A stretch of 64,000 nt of DNA from Mycobacterium sp. 1423905.2 (GTDB lineage Bacteria; Actinomycetota; Actinomycetes; Mycobacteriales; Mycobacteriaceae). Both the position numbers and the translations under genes were made by a program. Location of the stretch: contig NZ_LZLE01000299.1 of assembly GCF_001673155.1 (NCBI RefSeq), positions 1 through 64,000 of the forward strand. Direction: 5' to 3'. Below, in pieces: positions 1-9,344 of this stretch; position 1 is the first letter of the stretch, and each line of letters begins with the position of its first letter. Under the pieces are notes generated by a model. The model had not been told where the DNA came from and searched no databases. It saw nothing but the letters and a program-made list of their open reading frames with translations.

Positions 1-281
1 TCAACACCGCCCGCGCCCAATTGCATGACACCGATGCCCTCGTCGAGGCGCTGCGCGCGGGCAAGGTGGCCGCCGCCGGGTTAGACCACTTCGTCGGGGA
101 GTGGCTGCCCACCGATCACCCGCTGACGGAGATGACCAACGTCGTGCTCACCCCGCACATCGGTGGGGCCACGTGGAACACCGAAGCGCGGCAGGCACAG
201 ATGGTCGCCGACGATCTGGACGCGCTGTTGTCCGGCGCCAGGCCCGCCCATATCGTCAATCCGGAGGTGCTGGGCCGATGA
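1..281 (+). CDS. serA2: 3' end of a D-3-phosphoglycerate dehydrogenase-like gene (left copy, partial)
   Basis: The reading frame is open from the left window edge and ends in TGA at 279-281. It encodes the C-terminal part of a D-2-hydroxyacid dehydrogenase: the substrate/NAD loop NTARAQL, then LTPHIGG with the family's catalytic His, then a normal C-terminus. The homologue in M. tuberculosis is Rv0728c (SerA2). The start lies outside the window. Its first 77 bases are identical to the antisense of 313-389, which belong to a second serA2 copy on the minus strand, so this may be one gene seen twice through a fold-back rather than two genes. The stop overlaps a fucA-like ATG by ATGA. Substrate is uncertain: members of this family act on various 2-hydroxyacids. 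Confidence 0.75.
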   Translation, partial: NTARAQLHDTDALVEALRAGKVAAAGLDHFVGEWLPTDHPLTEMTNVVLTPHIGGATWNTEARQAQMVADDLDALLSGARPAHIVNPEVLGR

Positions 282-1089
282 AGTATGTCGACGATCCGGA
301 AGTCGCGGTATTGGCGGCGGCCACCTTGCCCGCGCGCAGCGCCTCGACGAGGGCATCGGTGTCATGCAATTGGGCGCGGGCGGTGTTGAGGAAGACCACG
401 CCGTCGCGCATGGCCGCGAACTGCTCGGCGCCGATCATGCCGACCGTGTCGTCGGTGACGGGCGCGTGCAGAGAGACGACGTCGGAGATGGCCAGCAGTT
501 CCTCGAGGCTGTGCTGCGCGTCGTCGTGGTACGGGTCGCAGGCGACGACCCGCAGGCCCAGCCCTTGCAGTCGCCAGGCGGTGGCCCGTCCCACGGCGCC
601 CAAGCCCACCAACCCGGCGGTGAGCCCGGCGATCTCCCAGCCGCGCAACCGCTGGTAGGGCAGCGAGCCGTCGCGGAAGATGTTGCCGCCGCGCACATCC
701 GCGTCCGCGGTCACCAGGTGGCGGGTGGCGGCCAGCAGCAGCGCGATCGTCATCTCGGCGACCGCGTCGGCGTTGCGGGCCGGCGTGTTAAGCACCGGGA
801 TACCCGCCGCGGTAGCCGCGGCGACGTCGACGTTGTTCGGGTCCCCGCGGGTGGACGCCACCGCGGTCAAGCCCGCCTCGAACACCGGTCCGCCAACCGA
901 ATCAATTTCCACCACAACAATATTCGCCGACTCTGCGGCGATCCGGTCGGCCAGCTGTTCGGCGCTGTAGATGCGCAGCGGCGACTTGTCGATCCACGGG
1001 TCGTAGACCACGTCGGCCAACTGCTGCAGTTTGGCGAAGCCGGGTCCTCGCAACGGAGCCGTCACCAGGGCGCGCGGTCGAGACGTCAC
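256..1089 (-). pseudogene. serA2: D-3-phosphoglycerate dehydrogenase-like gene (right copy), C-terminus replaced
   Basis: GTG at 1089 (or TTG at 1098) starts a D-2-hydroxyacid dehydrogenase. It has a flavodoxin-like N-terminal domain, NTPARNADAVAEM, the NAD-binding loop GLVGLGAVGRATA and NTARAQL. About 259 native residues are present. At position 313 the frame enters the fold-back junction and adds 18 unrelated residues read from antisense fucA/serA2, so the catalytic His segment (HIGG) is missing. That missing segment exists on the opposite strand at 78-281; inverting 78-312 would restore a full gene. As written the product should be inactive. The gene is divergent from xylB, as in M. tuberculosis. 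Confidence 0.8.
278..322 (+). pseudogene. fucA: First codons of a fuculose-phosphate aldolase-like gene, cut off by an inverted junction
   Basis: ATG at 278 overlaps the serA2 stop (ATGA) and reads MKYVDDPEVAVLAAA. This matches the N-terminus expected for class II aldolases of the FucA/Rv0727c type, the usual downstream partner of serA2 in mycobacteria. From about 313 the sequence is antisense serA2, so the aldolase is lost after roughly 12-15 codons. The junction falls in a GGCGGCGGCC stretch compatible with both genes. Assignment rests on a short peptide plus gene order. Confidence 0.5.
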
Positions 1090-1119
1090 GAATGCCAATG
1101 CTGGCGTACGGTGGCGCCC

Positions 1120-2457
1120 GTGTCACGCGATGACGTCACAATCGGCATCGACATCGGGACCACCGCGGTCAAAGCGGTAGCCGCCGACCAGGACGGACAC
1201 GTCACGTCGCGGGTGCGCATTCCGCACGAGTTGCGGGTACCCAGCCCCGACCGGTTGGAGCACGACGCCGACCGGGCGTGGCGCCAGGCTCCGGTGGCGG
1301 CGCTCGAACGCCTGGGGCAACCGCACGCCAAGGCCGTCGGCGTCTCGTCGATGGTGCCGTCGTTGACCGCGGTCGACACCGACGGGCGCCCGATCAGCCC
1401 GGGACTGCTTTACGGCGACAGCCGCGGCCGAGTGCCCGGCGCCGAACACCAGCCGCTGCCCGCGGTGGGCGAAGCCGCCCAGTTCCTGCGCTGGACGGCG
1501 ACCGCGGCACCGCAGGCGGCCGGGTACTGGCCGGCGCCCGCGGTGGCCAACCATGCCCTGGCCGGTGAGGCGGTGATCGATTTCGCCACCGCCGTCACGA
1601 GCGCGCCGTTGTTCGACGGGAACGGGTGGAACGCGGCGGCGTGCGCCGACTGCGGCGCCACCGTGGCGCAGATGCCGCGGGTGGAGACGTTCGGTGCCGC
1701 CGCCGGGCAGGTCCGCGGGAGGGATGCGGTACTGGCGGTCGGGGCCATCGACGCGTTGTGTGAACAGGTCGTGGCCGGCGCCGACCGTGACGGAGACGTG
1801 ATCGTGCTGTGTGGGGCCACCTTGATCGTGTGGACGACGATCTCGGAGTTCCGGCAGGTCCCCGGCCTGTGGACCATCCCGCATACCGCCGCGGGCAAAA
1901 GCCAGATCGGGGGAGCGAGCAACGCTGGTGGGCTGTTCCTCAACTGGGTGGATCGCATTGTCGCACCGGCGGATTCGGAAGGGGCCGACCCGCGCAGGGT
2001 GCCGGTGTGGCTGCCCTACATCCGCGGCGAGCGCACGCCGTTTCATGATCCGGACCGTCGCGCCGTGCTCGACGGGCTGGACCTCACGCAGGACGCCGCG
2101 TCAGTGCGGCGGGCGGCCTACGAGGCGTCGGGGTTCGTGGTGCGCCAGCTGATCGAACTCAGCGGTGCCCCGGTGGGGCGCATCGTGGCCGCGGGCGGCG
2201 GCACCCGGGTACAGCCGTGGATGCAGGCCATCGCCGACGTGACCGGCCGGCCCGTGGAGGTGTCCAGAGTGTCCGAAGGCGCGGCGCTGGGCGCGGCGTT
2301 CCTGGCGCGCTTGGCCGTCGGCATGGAGACGTCGATCGCCGATGCCGCGCGCTGGGCTTCGGTGAATCGCGTCGTGCCGCCCCGTCCCGATTGGCTGGGC
2401 CCGACCCGGGAGCGCTATCGCCGCTTCCTGGAGCTCAGCGGATCACGATTGGCCTAG
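1120..2457 (+). CDS. xylB: FGGY-family carbohydrate kinase, D-xylulose kinase-like
   Basis: This is an FGGY sugar kinase of about 445 residues that transfers phosphate from ATP to a ketose or polyol, probably xylulose. The N-terminal phosphate-1 motif GIDIGTTAVKAV is clear. The second actin-like lobe carries GGGTRVQPWMQ near the C-terminus, typical of the adenosine-binding motif. GTG at 1120 (VSRDDV) fits the family N-terminus; GTG at 1111 is an alternative. The homologue is Rv0729. It diverges from serA2 with only about 30 bp between starts. Substrate specificity cannot be read from the sequence. Confidence 0.85.
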   Translation: MSRDDVTIGIDIGTTAVKAVAADQDGHVTSRVRIPHELRVPSPDRLEHDADRAWRQAPVAALERLGQPHAKAVGVSSMVPSLTAVDTDGRPISPGLLYGDSRGRVPGAEHQPLPAVGEAAQFLRWTATAAPQAAGYWPAPAVANHALAGEAVIDFATAVTSAPLFDGNGWNAAACADCGATVAQMPRVETFGAAAGQVRGRDAVLAVGAIDALCEQVVAGADRDGDVIVLCGATLIVWTTISEFRQVPGLWTIPHTAAGKSQIGGASNAGGLFLNWVDRIVAPADSEGADPRRVPVWLPYIRGERTPFHDPDRRAVLDGLDLTQDAASVRRAAYEASGFVVRQLIELSGAPVGRIVAAGGGTRVQPWMQAIADVTGRPVEVSRVSEGAALGAAFLARLAVGMETSIADAARWASVNRVVPPRPDWLGPTRERYRRFLELSGSRLA

Positions 2458-2504
2458 CGGACTCAGGAGGCGCGCAGCGGCGCGTGTCGTTCTACCCTTA
2501 TGCA

Positions 2505-3170
2505 ATGACAGACCACGACCAGACCGCCACCCGTCGAGAGATCGCAGATGCGTTACTTGCCGCGCTGGAACGCCGGCACGAGGTCGCCGACGCGATCGTC
2601 GAGGCCAAGAACAAGGCCGCCGCGGTGGAGGCGATCGTGGCGCTGTTGGGCACCTCCCATGCGGCCGCCGAGGCGGTGATGAGCATGTCTTTCGAGCAGC
2701 TGACCCAGGACGCGCGGGCGAAGATCCTGGCCGAGCTGGACGACTTGAACAAGCAGCTCAGTTTCACCTCCATCGAGCGCCCGGCGAGCCTGGGGGAGAG
2801 TCTGGAGCTGCGCTCCTTCTCGGCCGAACAGGACCGCGACATCTTCGCCGCGCGGACCGCGGACATCGGCTTCGCCGGCGACGGATCCGGGGGCCCGGCC
2901 GGCGAGGTGGACGACGAGATCACCGCTGCGCTGCGGCGTCTCGACGACGAAGAGGCGGCGTGGTTCGTCGCCATCGATTCCGGCGAGAAGGTCGGAATGG
3001 TCTTCGGTGAGCTGGTCAACGGCGAGGTGGACGTTCGGATCTGGATTCATCCCGAGCACCGCAAGAAGGGGTACGGGACCGCGGCGCTGCGCAAGTCGCG
3101 CTCGGAGATGGCCTGGGCGTTCCCCGCGGTGCCGATGGTGGTTCGCGCGCCCGCGGCCAACCCCGCCTAG
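2505..3170 (+). CDS. GNAT-family acetyltransferase with helical N-terminal domain (Rv0730-like)
   Basis: A 221-residue protein starting at ATG 2505. The C-terminal half is a GNAT fold: after a variable arm it shows VRIWIHPEHRKKGYGTAAL, containing the R/K-x-x-G-x-G/A acetyl-CoA pyrophosphate loop. The N-terminal 80 residues are helical (DALLAALERRHEVADAIVEA and onward). I read them as similar to the helical tail region of GyrA/ParC around the IVALL and MSFEQLT segments. This architecture matches Rv0730. Substrate unknown. It lies 48 bp after xylB and converges on the methyltransferase pair. The GyrA-like resemblance is by eye and needs an HMM test. Confidence 0.75.
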   Translation: MTDHDQTATRREIADALLAALERRHEVADAIVEAKNKAAAVEAIVALLGTSHAAAEAVMSMSFEQLTQDARAKILAELDDLNKQLSFTSIERPASLGESLELRSFSAEQDRDIFAARTADIGFAGDGSGGPAGEVDDEITAALRRLDDEEAAWFVAIDSGEKVGMVFGELVNGEVDVRIWIHPEHRKKGYGTAALRKSRSEMAWAFPAVPMVVRAPAANPA

Positions 3171-3173
3171 CGC

Positions 3174-4073
3174 CTAGCGCAGAGTGGCGGTCACCGCGGT
3201 GATGTTGCGCAACTGCGCCATCTCATCCTCGGGGAACTGAATCCCGTACTCGCCGAACAGCTCCCGGCGCGGCCGGGTGGCGACCTGCCATCCTTGACCG
3301 GTCAGATAGTCGACGACGTTGTTGCGCTCGCCGTCGAAGAACAGCCCGGACAGGTCGATGTCGCAGCCGAGATTGACCCACCGCTGATTGAACTCCTGGG
3401 CCCGCTCACTCATCGTCGCCCCGGAGTCCGGGTGGTACTCGGTGGCCAGCTTGCTGCCGGGAGCGCTGAGCGCGGTGATGTGGTCGAAGAGACGGTCCTG
3501 CGCTTCGGGCGGTAGATACATCAGCAGGCCTTCAGCGCTCCAGGCGGTGGGCTTGCTGTCGTCGAATCCGCTGGCCCGCAGAGCCGCTGGCCAGTCGTCG
3601 CGCAGATCGACGCTGACGGTTCGCCGTTCGGCCGCAGGCTTGGCGCTCAACGCCGCCATTTCGTTGGTCTTGAACTCGATGACGTCGGGCTGGTCGACCT
3701 CATAGACCACGCTGCCATTCGGCCAAGGCAACCGGTAGGCACGGGCATCGAGGCCGGCAGCCAGAATCACCGCTTGCTGGATACCGCCGCGGGCGGCGTC
3801 GAGGAAGAACTCGTCGAAGAAGCGGGTGCGCACCGCAATCGAATCGGTTTCCAGGGCCAAATCCCCTTCCGCGCCTTCGGGCGGCGAAATCTCGCCGTCG
3901 ACCAGTCGGGTGAAGAAGTCCAGACCCACCGACCGGACCAACGGCGCCGCGAACGGATCGTTGATGATCGCGTTGGCCTCCGTGCTGGCCAGCGCACGAG
4001 CCGCGGCGACCATCGTGGCCGTCGCCCCCACGCTGGATGCCAGATCCCAGGTGTCTTGGTCAGTGCGTGCCAT
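3174..4073 (-). CDS. SAM-dependent methyltransferase, TIGR00027/LCM family (Rv0731c-like)
   Basis: A 299-residue protein of the mycobacterial TIGR00027 family, related to leucine carboxyl methyltransferases. The family signature is visible: [20 protein letters not shown] at the N-terminus, NDPFAAPLVRSVG, RTRFFDEF, and the SAM-binding motif [16 protein letters not shown] followed by VYEVDQPDVIEFK. Members are abundant in mycobacteria and their substrates are mostly unknown. It sits 9 bp downstream of a paralogue (4083-5039) on the same strand, so the two form a duplicated pair that is probably co-transcribed. Confidence 0.85.
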   Translation of the reverse strand: MARTDQDTWDLASSVGATATMVAAARALASTEANAIINDPFAAPLVRSVGLDFFTRLVDGEISPPEGAEGDLALETDSIAVRTRFFDEFFLDAARGGIQQAVILAAGLDARAYRLPWPNGSVVYEVDQPDVIEFKTNEMAALSAKPAAERRTVSVDLRDDWPAALRASGFDDSKPTAWSAEGLLMYLPPEAQDRLFDHITALSAPGSKLATEYHPDSGATMSERAQEFNQRWVNLGCDIDLSGLFFDGERNNVVDYLTGQGWQVATRPRRELFGEYGIQFPEDEMAQLRNITAVTATLR

Positions 4074-4082
4074 CGGCGCTCC

Positions 4083-5039
4083 TTACTCGGGTTGGGGTGC
4101 TAATTCCGCCTTCACATAGATCACTTCGCCGAACGGGGCATCGTCGTCGTCGACCGGCGGCAGTCCGTGCTCGGCGAAAAGCTCAGAGCTACTCGCTCTG
4201 CCGACCCGCCAACCGTGAGCCGACAGATAAGTGCCCGCATCGGTGCGGTCGTCGAAGTAGACCAGCGCGGCCATGTCCAGATCGAAGCCGTGCCGGTTCC
4301 ACCGCTCCTTCTGCAACTGCATGCGGCGCCGCAGGTCGTCTTCGTTGAGCTCGTTGATGTCGAGCAGCCCTTCGGTGGCAAAGCGGCTCCCGGGGACGCT
4401 GTGCGCAGTGATCTGGTCGAGCAGCCGGTCTTGGGCCTCGGCCGGCAGGTACCCCAGCAGTCCCTCGGCAATCCAGGCCGTCGGCTGCGACGGGTCGAAC
4501 CCGGCTTGGCGTAGCGCCGCCGGCCAGTCATCGCGCAGATCGGCCGCCACCGCGTGCCGGTCCGCCGTCGGCTCGGCGCCCAACTCCGCCAGGGTGCGGG
4601 TCTTGAATTCGATCACCTGCGGCTGGTCGACCTCGAACACCTTGGTGCCCACGGGCCACGCCAACCGATAGGCCCTGGAATCCAGGCCCGCCGCCAAGAT
4701 GACCGCCTGTCGGATGCCGGCGCCGGTCGCGTCGGCGAAGAAGTCGTCGAAGAAGCGAGTGCGCACGGCCATCGCGTCGGCGAAGTGCCGCACCCCCTTG
4801 GCCGAATCCTCCTCGAGCTCCGCCTCGTTCAACTCGCCGCTGGCCATCCGGGTGAAGAAGTCGACACCCACCGCGCGGACCAGAGGTTCGGCGAAGCGGT
4901 CGGTCGCCACCGCGGCGGCCCCGTGCGAGTCGCGAGCGGCCACGGCGCGCGCCGCGGCCACCATGGTCGCCGTCAGCCCGACACTGGACGCCAAGTCCCA
5001 CGTGTCGCCCTCAAACCGCGCGCTGCCGAGCTGGGTCAT
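4083..5039 (-). CDS. SAM-dependent methyltransferase, TIGR00027/LCM family (Rv0726c/Rv0725c-like)
   Basis: A 318-residue paralogue of the downstream methyltransferase with the same order of motifs: [61 protein letters not shown] and [13 protein letters not shown]. The C-terminal lid region ([14 protein letters not shown]) is also conserved with its neighbour. Start at ATG 5039 gives the canonical N-terminus. It is divergent from secY across 190 bp. The methyl acceptor is unknown. Confidence 0.85.
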   Translation of the reverse strand: MTQLGSARFEGDTWDLASSVGLTATMVAAARAVAARDSHGAAAVATDRFAEPLVRAVGVDFFTRMASGELNEAELEEDSAKGVRHFADAMAVRTRFFDDFFADATGAGIRQAVILAAGLDSRAYRLAWPVGTKVFEVDQPQVIEFKTRTLAELGAEPTADRHAVAADLRDDWPAALRQAGFDPSQPTAWIAEGLLGYLPAEAQDRLLDQITAHSVPGSRFATEGLLDINELNEDDLRRRMQLQKERWNRHGFDLDMAALVYFDDRTDAGTYLSAHGWRVGRASSSELFAEHGLPPVDDDDAPFGEVIYVKAELAPQPE

Positions 5040-5229
5040 TCATCGCTCCCCGGGTAAGTCCGTTATTTAGCAAATGTAAAGAGCTAACCACGACTGTACG
5101 CGCCCGAGGCAGGGCCAGAGCAGACCAGCTGTTAGTCTCGTACACGGTTTGACGCGCGACGCCGTACGTCCTGGCCTGCGAGTGTTGGGCGCGTAATGCA
5201 GGATGACCCCCGCTGCGCAGGAGGAAGTA

Positions 5230-6555
5230 GTGCTTTCGGCTTTCATCTCATCGCTGCGAACAGTCGATTTGAGACGGAAGATCCTCTTCACGCTGGGCAT
5301 TGTTGTCCTATACCGCGTGGGAGCCGCATTGCCGTCGCCCGGCGTGAACTTCCCCAATGTGCAGCAGTGCATCAAGGAAGCCAGCGGCGGCGAGGCAGGG
5401 CAGATCTATTCGCTGATCAACTTGTTCTCCGGCGGTGCGTTGCTCAAATTGACGGTCTTCGCGGTAGGAGTCATGCCCTACATCACCGCGAGCATCATCG
5501 TGCAGCTGCTCACCGTGGTGATCCCGCGGTTCGAAGAGCTGCGCAAGGAGGGCCAGTCGGGTCAGGCCAAGATGACGCAGTACACCCGCTACCTGGCTAT
5601 CGCGCTGGCGATCCTGCAGGCGACCAGCATCGTGGCGCTGGCGGCCAATGGCGGGTTGTTGCAGGGCTGCTCGCTAGAGATCATCGCCGACCAGAGCATT
5701 TTCACGCTGGTGGTCATCGTGATGGTGATGACCGGTGGCGCGGCGCTGGTGATGTGGATGGGCGAGCTGATCACCGAGCGCGGCATCGGCAACGGCATGT
5801 CGTTGCTGATCTTCGTCGGCATTGCCGCGCGCATACCGGCCGAAGGCAACGAGATTTTGCAGAGCCGCGGCGGCCTGATTCTGGCGGCCGTGTGCGCGGC
5901 CGCGCTGCTCATCATCGTCGGCGTGGTGTTCGTCGAGCAGGGCCAGCGCCGTATCCCCGTGCAATACGCCAAGCGCATGGTGGGCCGGCGGATGTATGGC
6001 GGGACGTCGACTTACCTGCCGCTGAAGGTGAATCAGGCCGGTGTTATCCCGGTCATCTTCGCGTCCTCGCTGATCTACATTCCGCATTTGATCACGCAAT
6101 TGGTGCGCAGCGGCAGCGGCGGTGTGGGGCACAGCTGGTGGGACAAATTCGTGGGCAGTTACTTGTCCGACCCCAGCAGCCCGGTCTACATCAGCATCTA
6201 TTTCGGTCTGATCATTTTCTTCACTTACTTCTACGTCTCGATCACCTTCAATCCCGACGAGCGTGCCGATGAGATGAAGAAGTTCGGCGGTTTCATTCCC
6301 GGTATTCGACCGGGCCGGCCGACCGCCGATTACCTGCGCTTTGTGCTGAGCCGGATTACCCTGCCTGGCTCGATCTACCTGGGCGTGATCTCGGTGTTGC
6401 CGAACTTGTTCTTGCAGATCGGCAATGGCGGCGCGGTGCAGAATTTGCCCTTCGGGGGTACCGCGGTTTTGATCATGATTGGCGTCGGGTTGGATACGGT
6501 CAAGCAGATCGAGAGTCAGCTCATGCAGCGCAACTACGAAGGATTCCTCAAGTGA
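5230..6555 (+). CDS. secY: Preprotein translocase subunit SecY
   Basis: SecY, the channel-forming subunit of the Sec translocon in the cytoplasmic membrane. The product is 441 residues with about ten hydrophobic segments. Recognisable pieces are the N-terminal [14 protein letters not shown], the TM2 region [15 protein letters not shown], and the basic cytoplasmic loop [12 protein letters not shown] involved in SecA/ribosome binding. GTG at 5230 is chosen because a strong Shine-Dalgarno (aggagg, 5219-5224) lies just upstream. An upstream ATG at 5203 would read through this site. It overlaps adk by GTGA, the usual spc-operon arrangement. Confidence 0.95.
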   Translation: MLSAFISSLRTVDLRRKILFTLGIVVLYRVGAALPSPGVNFPNVQQCIKEASGGEAGQIYSLINLFSGGALLKLTVFAVGVMPYITASIIVQLLTVVIPRFEELRKEGQSGQAKMTQYTRYLAIALAILQATSIVALAANGGLLQGCSLEIIADQSIFTLVVIVMVMTGGAALVMWMGELITERGIGNGMSLLIFVGIAARIPAEGNEILQSRGGLILAAVCAAALLIIVGVVFVEQGQRRIPVQYAKRMVGRRMYGGTSTYLPLKVNQAGVIPVIFASSLIYIPHLITQLVRSGSGGVGHSWWDKFVGSYLSDPSSPVYISIYFGLIIFFTYFYVSITFNPDERADEMKKFGGFIPGIRPGRPTADYLRFVLSRITLPGSIYLGVISVLPNLFLQIGNGGAVQNLPFGGTAVLIMIGVGLDTVKQIESQLMQRNYEGFLK

Positions 6556-7097
6556 GAGTGGTTTTGCTGGGACCGCCCGGGGCGGGTAAGGGAACGCAGG
6601 CGCAGAAGCTGGCCGAGAAACTCGGGATTCCACAGATCTCCACTGGCGAACTGTTTCGCCGCAATATCGAAGAAGGCACCAAACTCGGTAAAGAGGCCAA
6701 GCGCTACCTGGACGCCGGTGATCTGGTGCCCTCGGAGCTGACCAACGAATTGGTCGACCAGCGGCTCAACGAACCCGACGCCGCCAAAGGATTCATTCTC
6801 GACGGCTATCCCCGCTCGTTGGAGCAGGCCAAGGCGCTGCACGACATGCTCGGGCGCCGGGGCACAGACATCGACGCGGTAGTGGAATTCCGGGTGTCCG
6901 AGGAGGAGTTGCTAGAACGGCTCAAGGGCCGCGGGCGCGCCGACGACACCGAAGAGATTATCCACAACCGGATGAAGGTTTACCGCGACGAAACCGCGCC
7001 GCTGCTGGAGTACTACAGCTCCGAGTTGAAGACCGTCGACGCCGTGGGCTCGATGGATGAGGTGTTCGCCCGCGCGTTGCAGGCGCTGGGTAAGTAA
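6552..7097 (+). CDS. adk: Adenylate kinase
   Basis: A 181-residue adenylate kinase (AMP + ATP to 2 ADP). The P-loop [12 protein letters not shown] is at residues 7-18, the AMP-binding segment is around STGELFRRN, and [10 protein letters not shown] carries the AMP-site Arg. The lid is short ([10 protein letters not shown]), as in the actinobacterial short form without a zinc lid. GTG at 6552 overlaps the secY stop, so translation is likely coupled. It is followed by map after 2 bp. Confidence 0.95.
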   Translation: MRVVLLGPPGAGKGTQAQKLAEKLGIPQISTGELFRRNIEEGTKLGKEAKRYLDAGDLVPSELTNELVDQRLNEPDAAKGFILDGYPRSLEQAKALHDMLGRRGTDIDAVVEFRVSEEELLERLKGRGRADDTEEIIHNRMKVYRDETAPLLEYYSSELKTVDAVGSMDEVFARALQALGK

Positions 7098-7099
7098 AC

Positions 7100-7906
7100 A
7101 TGCGCCCGCTGGCGCGGCTGCGCAGTCGCAAAGTCGTGCCGCAGCGCACTCCGGATGAACTCGACGCCATGGCGGCAGCCGGTGCGGTGGTCGCCGATGC
7201 GTTGGCGGCAGTGCGGGCGGCCGCCGTCGCAGGAGCGTCCACGCTGAGCCTGGACCAGATCGCCGAGTCGGTGATCCGGGAAGCCGGCGCCATCCCGTCG
7301 TTCCTCGGTTATCACGGCTATCCGGCGTCGATCTGCTCGTCGGTCAACGACCGAGTGGTGCACGGCATCCCGTCGGCCGCCGAAGTGTTAACGGTTGGCG
7401 ACCTGGTCTCAATCGACTGCGGCGCCGTGCTGGACGGCTGGCATGGCGATGCCGCGGTCACCTTCGGGGTAGGGACGCTCAGCCCGGCCGACGACGCGCT
7501 GTCGGCGGCGACCAGGGATTCGCTGGAGGCCGGGATCGCCGCGATGGTGGTCGGCAATCGGCTGACCGACGTGGCGCATGCCATCGAACTGGGCACCCGC
7601 ACGGCCGAAGAGCGGTACGGCCGCGCGTTCGGAATCGTCGAGGGTTACGGCGGCCACGGAATCGGCCGGCAGATGCACATGGACCCGTTCCTGCCCAACG
7701 AGGGCGCCCCGGGCCGGGGTCCGCTGCTGGCGCCGGGTTCGGTGCTGGCCATCGAGCCGATGCTGACCCTGGGCAGTGGCAAGACGTCCGTTCTGGATGA
7801 CAAGTGGACGGTCACCACCGTCGACGGCTCACGTGCGGCACACTGGGAGCACACCGTGGCCGTGACAGAGAGCGGGCCTCGCATCCTCACTGTCGCGGCG
7901 CGCTGA
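7100..7906 (+). CDS. map: Methionine aminopeptidase, type I
   Basis: A 268-residue type I methionine aminopeptidase that removes initiator Met in the cytosol. The metal ligands are visible in order: [19 protein letters not shown] (the two Asp), [12 protein letters not shown] (His), [10 protein letters not shown] (Glu) and the final Glu in [12 protein letters not shown]. It lacks a long N-terminal SH3-binding extension, which fits the Rv0734 (MapA) type. It is the third gene of the secY-adk-map run and starts 2 bp after adk. Confidence 0.93.
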   Translation: MRPLARLRSRKVVPQRTPDELDAMAAAGAVVADALAAVRAAAVAGASTLSLDQIAESVIREAGAIPSFLGYHGYPASICSSVNDRVVHGIPSAAEVLTVGDLVSIDCGAVLDGWHGDAAVTFGVGTLSPADDALSAATRDSLEAGIAAMVVGNRLTDVAHAIELGTRTAEERYGRAFGIVEGYGGHGIGRQMHMDPFLPNEGAPGRGPLLAPGSVLAIEPMLTLGSGKTSVLDDKWTVTTVDGSRAAHWEHTVAVTESGPRILTVAAR

Positions 7907-7949
7907 ACCAAACGGCTGTTCGCCTCGTGTCCGTTGCGGAGGTGATCGA

Positions 7950-8498
7950 GTGGCTCGTGCGGCCGGGACGTGGAAAACATCTGGGGCTGCTGCCGAAGCC
8001 GCTCTGATGAAGGCGCTCTACGACGAGCACGCCGCGGTGCTGTGGCGCTACGCGTTGCGACTGACCGGGGACGCCAGCCACGCCGAGGATGTCGTGCAAG
8101 AGACGCTGTTGCGGGCCTGGCAGCACCCGGAAGTGATCGGCGACACGGAACGATCGGCGCGGGCATGGCTGTTCACCGTGGCCCGCAACATGATCATCGA
8201 CGACCGGCGCAGCGCCCGATACCGCAATGTCGTCGGATCCACCGATGAGGCAGGGGCGCCGGAGCAGTCGACGCCCGACGAAGTGAACAGCGCATTGGAT
8301 CGGCTGCTGATCGCCGACGCGCTGGTCCAGCTGTCCGCCGAACACCGCGCGGTGATCGAGCGGTCGTACTACCGCGGCTGGACCACCGCGCAGATTGCTA
8401 CCGACCTGGGAATCGCAGAAGGGACCGTGAAGTCGCGCCTACACTATGCGGTGCGGGCTTTGCGGCTCACTCTGCAGGAACTCGGAGTAACTCGATGA
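7950..8498 (+). CDS. sigL: ECF sigma factor SigL
   Basis: A 182-residue extracytoplasmic-function sigma factor. Region 2 includes LWRYALRLTGDASHAEDVVQ and TLLRAW, with DNA-melting residues in FTVARNMIIDDRR. Region 4 is the HTH TAQIATDLGIAEGTVKSRLH. Sequence and context match Rv0735 (SigL). GTG at 7950 gives the expected N-terminus. The next gene encodes its anti-sigma factor RslA. SigL is known in M. tuberculosis to be autoregulated and to control cell-envelope and secreted-protein genes; no promoter was assigned here. Confidence 0.92.
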   Translation: MARAAGTWKTSGAAAEAALMKALYDEHAAVLWRYALRLTGDASHAEDVVQETLLRAWQHPEVIGDTERSARAWLFTVARNMIIDDRRSARYRNVVGSTDEAGAPEQSTPDEVNSALDRLLIADALVQLSAEHRAVIERSYYRGWTTAQIATDLGIAEGTVKSRLHYAVRALRLTLQELGVTR

Positions 8499-8552
8499 CA
8501 GCGCAGCCCATCCAGCTGTCCATCGGCTCCGAATGCTTGAGGGTGACAGGAG

Positions 8553-9326
8553 ATGAATGACATGAGGATGCCGCTAGGAGGACTTGGCCCGCCCGGCGAC
8601 TACCCCCTGCACAAAGAGGTGTGCGACGTGTCCACCAGTGATCACGACTCCTACGGGATGTGGGACGCCGCCTATGTGTTGGGGTCATTGTCGACCGCGG
8701 AGCGGCGCGAGTTTGAGACACACATGGCCGGCTGTCGGCACTGCCGAGAGGCGGTGGCCGAGCTCAGCGGGGTACCGGCCTTGCTGTCGCGGCTGGACGC
8801 CGGAGACGTTGCTGCCATCAACGACTCCAGTGGCACGGCCCGGGCGTCGGAGCCTTCGCCGCAGTTGTTGCCGTCGCTGTTGGCCACGGTGCGCTGGCGA
8901 CGTCGGCGCACCCGCTTGACGACTTGGGTCGCCTCCTCGGCGGCAGCGGTGGTGTTGGGGATCGGTGTGCTGGTCGGGGTGTACGGCCATCACGCCACCC
9001 CGCCACCGGTGACCGTGTCGGCGCAGCCGATGGCACAAGTCGGGACCAAGCACCTGACGTCGACGGTTTCGGTGAGCAGCCACCAGTGGGGGACGTTCAT
9101 CAACCTGCAGTGCTTCTGCCTGTCGCCGCCGAGCGCCCAGCACGACACGCTGGCCATGGTGGTGGTGGGTCGCGACGGCAGCCAGACCCGGCTGGCGACC
9201 TGGGTCGCCGAGCCGGGCCACACCGCGACACCGGCGGGAAGCATCTCGACGCCCATGGACCAAATCGCGTCGGTGCAAGTGGTTTCCGCCGACAGCGGCC
9301 AGATCCTGCTGGAACATTCCCTGTAA
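8553..9326 (+). CDS. rslA: Anti-sigma-L factor RslA
   Basis: A 257-residue membrane anti-sigma factor. The N-terminal cytoplasmic domain has the zinc-binding ZAS signature HMAGCRHC (His-x3-Cys-x2-Cys) after YGMWDAAYVLGSLSTAERREF. A single TM segment follows near residues 115-140 (WVASSAAAVVLGIGVLVGVYG), then an extracytoplasmic domain. It holds SigL inactive, and the zinc/cysteine motif is known to sense oxidation in the M. tuberculosis protein. ATG 8553 is preceded by acaggag; ATG 8562 is also possible. There are 54 bp between sigL stop and this start. Confidence 0.9.
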   Translation: MNDMRMPLGGLGPPGDYPLHKEVCDVSTSDHDSYGMWDAAYVLGSLSTAERREFETHMAGCRHCREAVAELSGVPALLSRLDAGDVAAINDSSGTARASEPSPQLLPSLLATVRWRRRRTRLTTWVASSAAAVVLGIGVLVGVYGHHATPPPVTVSAQPMAQVGTKHLTSTVSVSSHQWGTFINLQCFCLSPPSAQHDTLAMVVVGRDGSQTRLATWVAEPGHTATPAGSISTPMDQIASVQVVSADSGQILLEHSL

Positions 9327-9344
9327 CAGCTGGTAAGAAGGGGC

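Larger units (their letters stand above)
1..389. repeat. Perfect inverted repeat with 235-bp spacer (fold-back junction)
   Basis: Bases 1-77 are the exact reverse complement of 313-389; the left arm probably continues beyond the window. The spacer (78-312) holds the serA2 C-terminus and the fucA start once only. Reading the minus strand, serA2 proceeds normally to residue 259, then jumps past its own C-terminus into fucA and turns back along the complementary strand. This is the structure of a hairpin template switch at a GGCGGCGGCC microhomology. It could be a real inverted duplication or a chimeric read/assembly artefact. Confidence 0.9.

Noticed and set aside
1123-2046. Long minus-strand ORF opposite xylB
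   Set aside because: Shadow frame in high-GC DNA; no domain, and xylB motifs are intact on the plus strand.
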